In this document: one piece after another, positions 5,477 through 5,919 of the stretch | Position numbering within the stretch: the stretch's first letter is position 1 | Layout: every line of letters begins with the position of its first letter | Origin: an uncultured Burkholderiales bacterium | GTDB lineage: Bacteria; Pseudomonadota; Gammaproteobacteria; Burkholderiales; Burkholderiaceae_F | Assembly (NCBI GenBank): GCA_903871435.1 | Contig: CAIQGU010000188.1 | Coordinates: 1-5,919, forward strand | DNA length: 5,919 nucleotides | Reading direction: 5' to 3' | Notes under the pieces: generated by a model | Told to the model about the DNA's origin: nothing | Databases searched by the model: none | The model's input: only the letters and a program-made list of their open reading frames with translations | Translations under genes and position numbers: made by a program

Positions 5477-5919
5477 ATGTCTACGGCTGCCATAGACGTC
5501 CGTTCGCTCACGAAGCGCTACGCCAGCCTGACTGCGCTCGATGCGCTCGACCTGGCGATACAGCAGGGCGAGTTCTTCGGCCTGTTGGGGCCTAACGGAG
5601 CGGGCAAGACCACGCTCATATCGATCATCGCGGGCCTGGCGCGTGCCACCGGTGGGCATGTGCAGGTGATGGGTCATGACGTGGTCGAGCAGTTTCGCGC
5701 CGCGCGGCGCAACCTGGGCGTGGTGCCGCAGGAACTCGTCTTTGACCCCTTCTTCACGGTGCGCGAAACGCTGCGCATACAGTCGGGCTATTTCGGGCTC
5801 CGGCGCAATGACGACTGGATCGACGAGGTCATGGCCAACCTCGACCTCACGACGAAGGCCGATACGAACATGCGGGCGCTGTCGGGGGGGATGAAACGAC
5901 GCGTGCTGGTCGCCCAGGC
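5477..5919 (+). CDS. ABC-2-type transporter ATP-binding protein (YadG/NatA-like), 3' end cut off
   Basis: This is the first 147 residues of an ABC ATPase that runs off the right edge. It starts MSTAAIDVRSLTKRY and has Walker A GPNGAGKTT (38-46), Q-loop Gln85 in GVVPQE, and signature LSGGMKRR (135-142). Walker B and the H-loop lie beyond the window. The GLLGPNGAGKTT, VPQE and LSGGMKRR forms and the short linker are typical of the NatA/YadG/CcmA-like ATPases that pair with ABC-2 permeases, and differ from MlaF. In related betaproteobacteria, as I recall, an ABC-2 permease, a BolA-like gene and murA follow, so I expect a permease gene next. Substrate is unknown. ATG 5477 has no good ribosome site, but no nearby alternative keeps the first strand. 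The 105-base gap and the candidate promoter suggest it may be expressed separately from mla. Confidence 0.88.
   Translation, partial: MSTAAIDVRSLTKRYASLTALDALDLAIQQGEFFGLLGPNGAGKTTLISIIAGLARATGGHVQVMGHDVVEQFRAARRNLGVVPQELVFDPFFTVRETLRIQSGYFGLRRNDDWIDEVMANLDLTTKADTNMRALSGGMKRRVLVAQ

Noticed and set aside
1..5919. Defence system, mobile element, CRISPR or RNA gene
   Set aside because: Both strands were scanned by eye; coding genes fill the window, no direct-repeat/spacer pattern, transposase motif, tRNA-like fold or rRNA sequence was seen, and composition is even throughout.

Overview
The window is ordinary chromosomal DNA from a GC-rich betaproteobacterium, most likely of the family Alcaligenaceae (Bordetella/Achromobacter-like). 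I infer this from the high-GC third codon positions, the betaproteobacterial form of the proteins, and the gene order, which as I recall it matches that group; no database search was done. All genes lie on the + strand and together fill almost the whole window.

Layout. Positions 1-1134 hold the C-terminal two thirds of gltD, the small (beta) subunit of glutamate synthase. Its upstream part is outside the window, and the visible reading frame is interrupted by a TGA at 49-51, next to an 11-bp tandem repeat. A 116-bp spacer follows, with a strong hairpin and an extended -10-like box. Next comes an apparent six-gene operon for the Mla phospholipid-trafficking system: mlaF (ATPase), mlaE (permease), mlaD (MCE substrate-binding protein), mlaA/vacJ (outer-membrane lipoprotein), mlaC (periplasmic carrier) and mlaB (STAS regulatory subunit). 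After a 105-bp spacer with a TACAAT box and a GC-rich hairpin, a second ABC ATPase of the ABC-2 (NatA/YadG-like) type starts and runs off the right edge.

How the genes work together. MlaF2E2D6B2 is the inner-membrane ABC complex, MlaC shuttles lipid across the periplasm, and MlaA (with a porin partner not encoded here) removes mislocalised phospholipid from the outer leaflet of the outer membrane. Here mlaA sits inside the operon between mlaD and mlaC, so all the Mla-specific components are in one unit; in E. coli mlaA is elsewhere on the chromosome. Short gaps and a 4-base ATGA overlap between mlaD and mlaA support co-transcription.

I found no mobile element, CRISPR array, tRNA, rRNA or clearly new system. 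The points most worth a second look are the broken 5' part of gltD with its repeat, the two hairpin/-10 arrangements in the spacers, and a few start-site and domain-level details of the mla genes.
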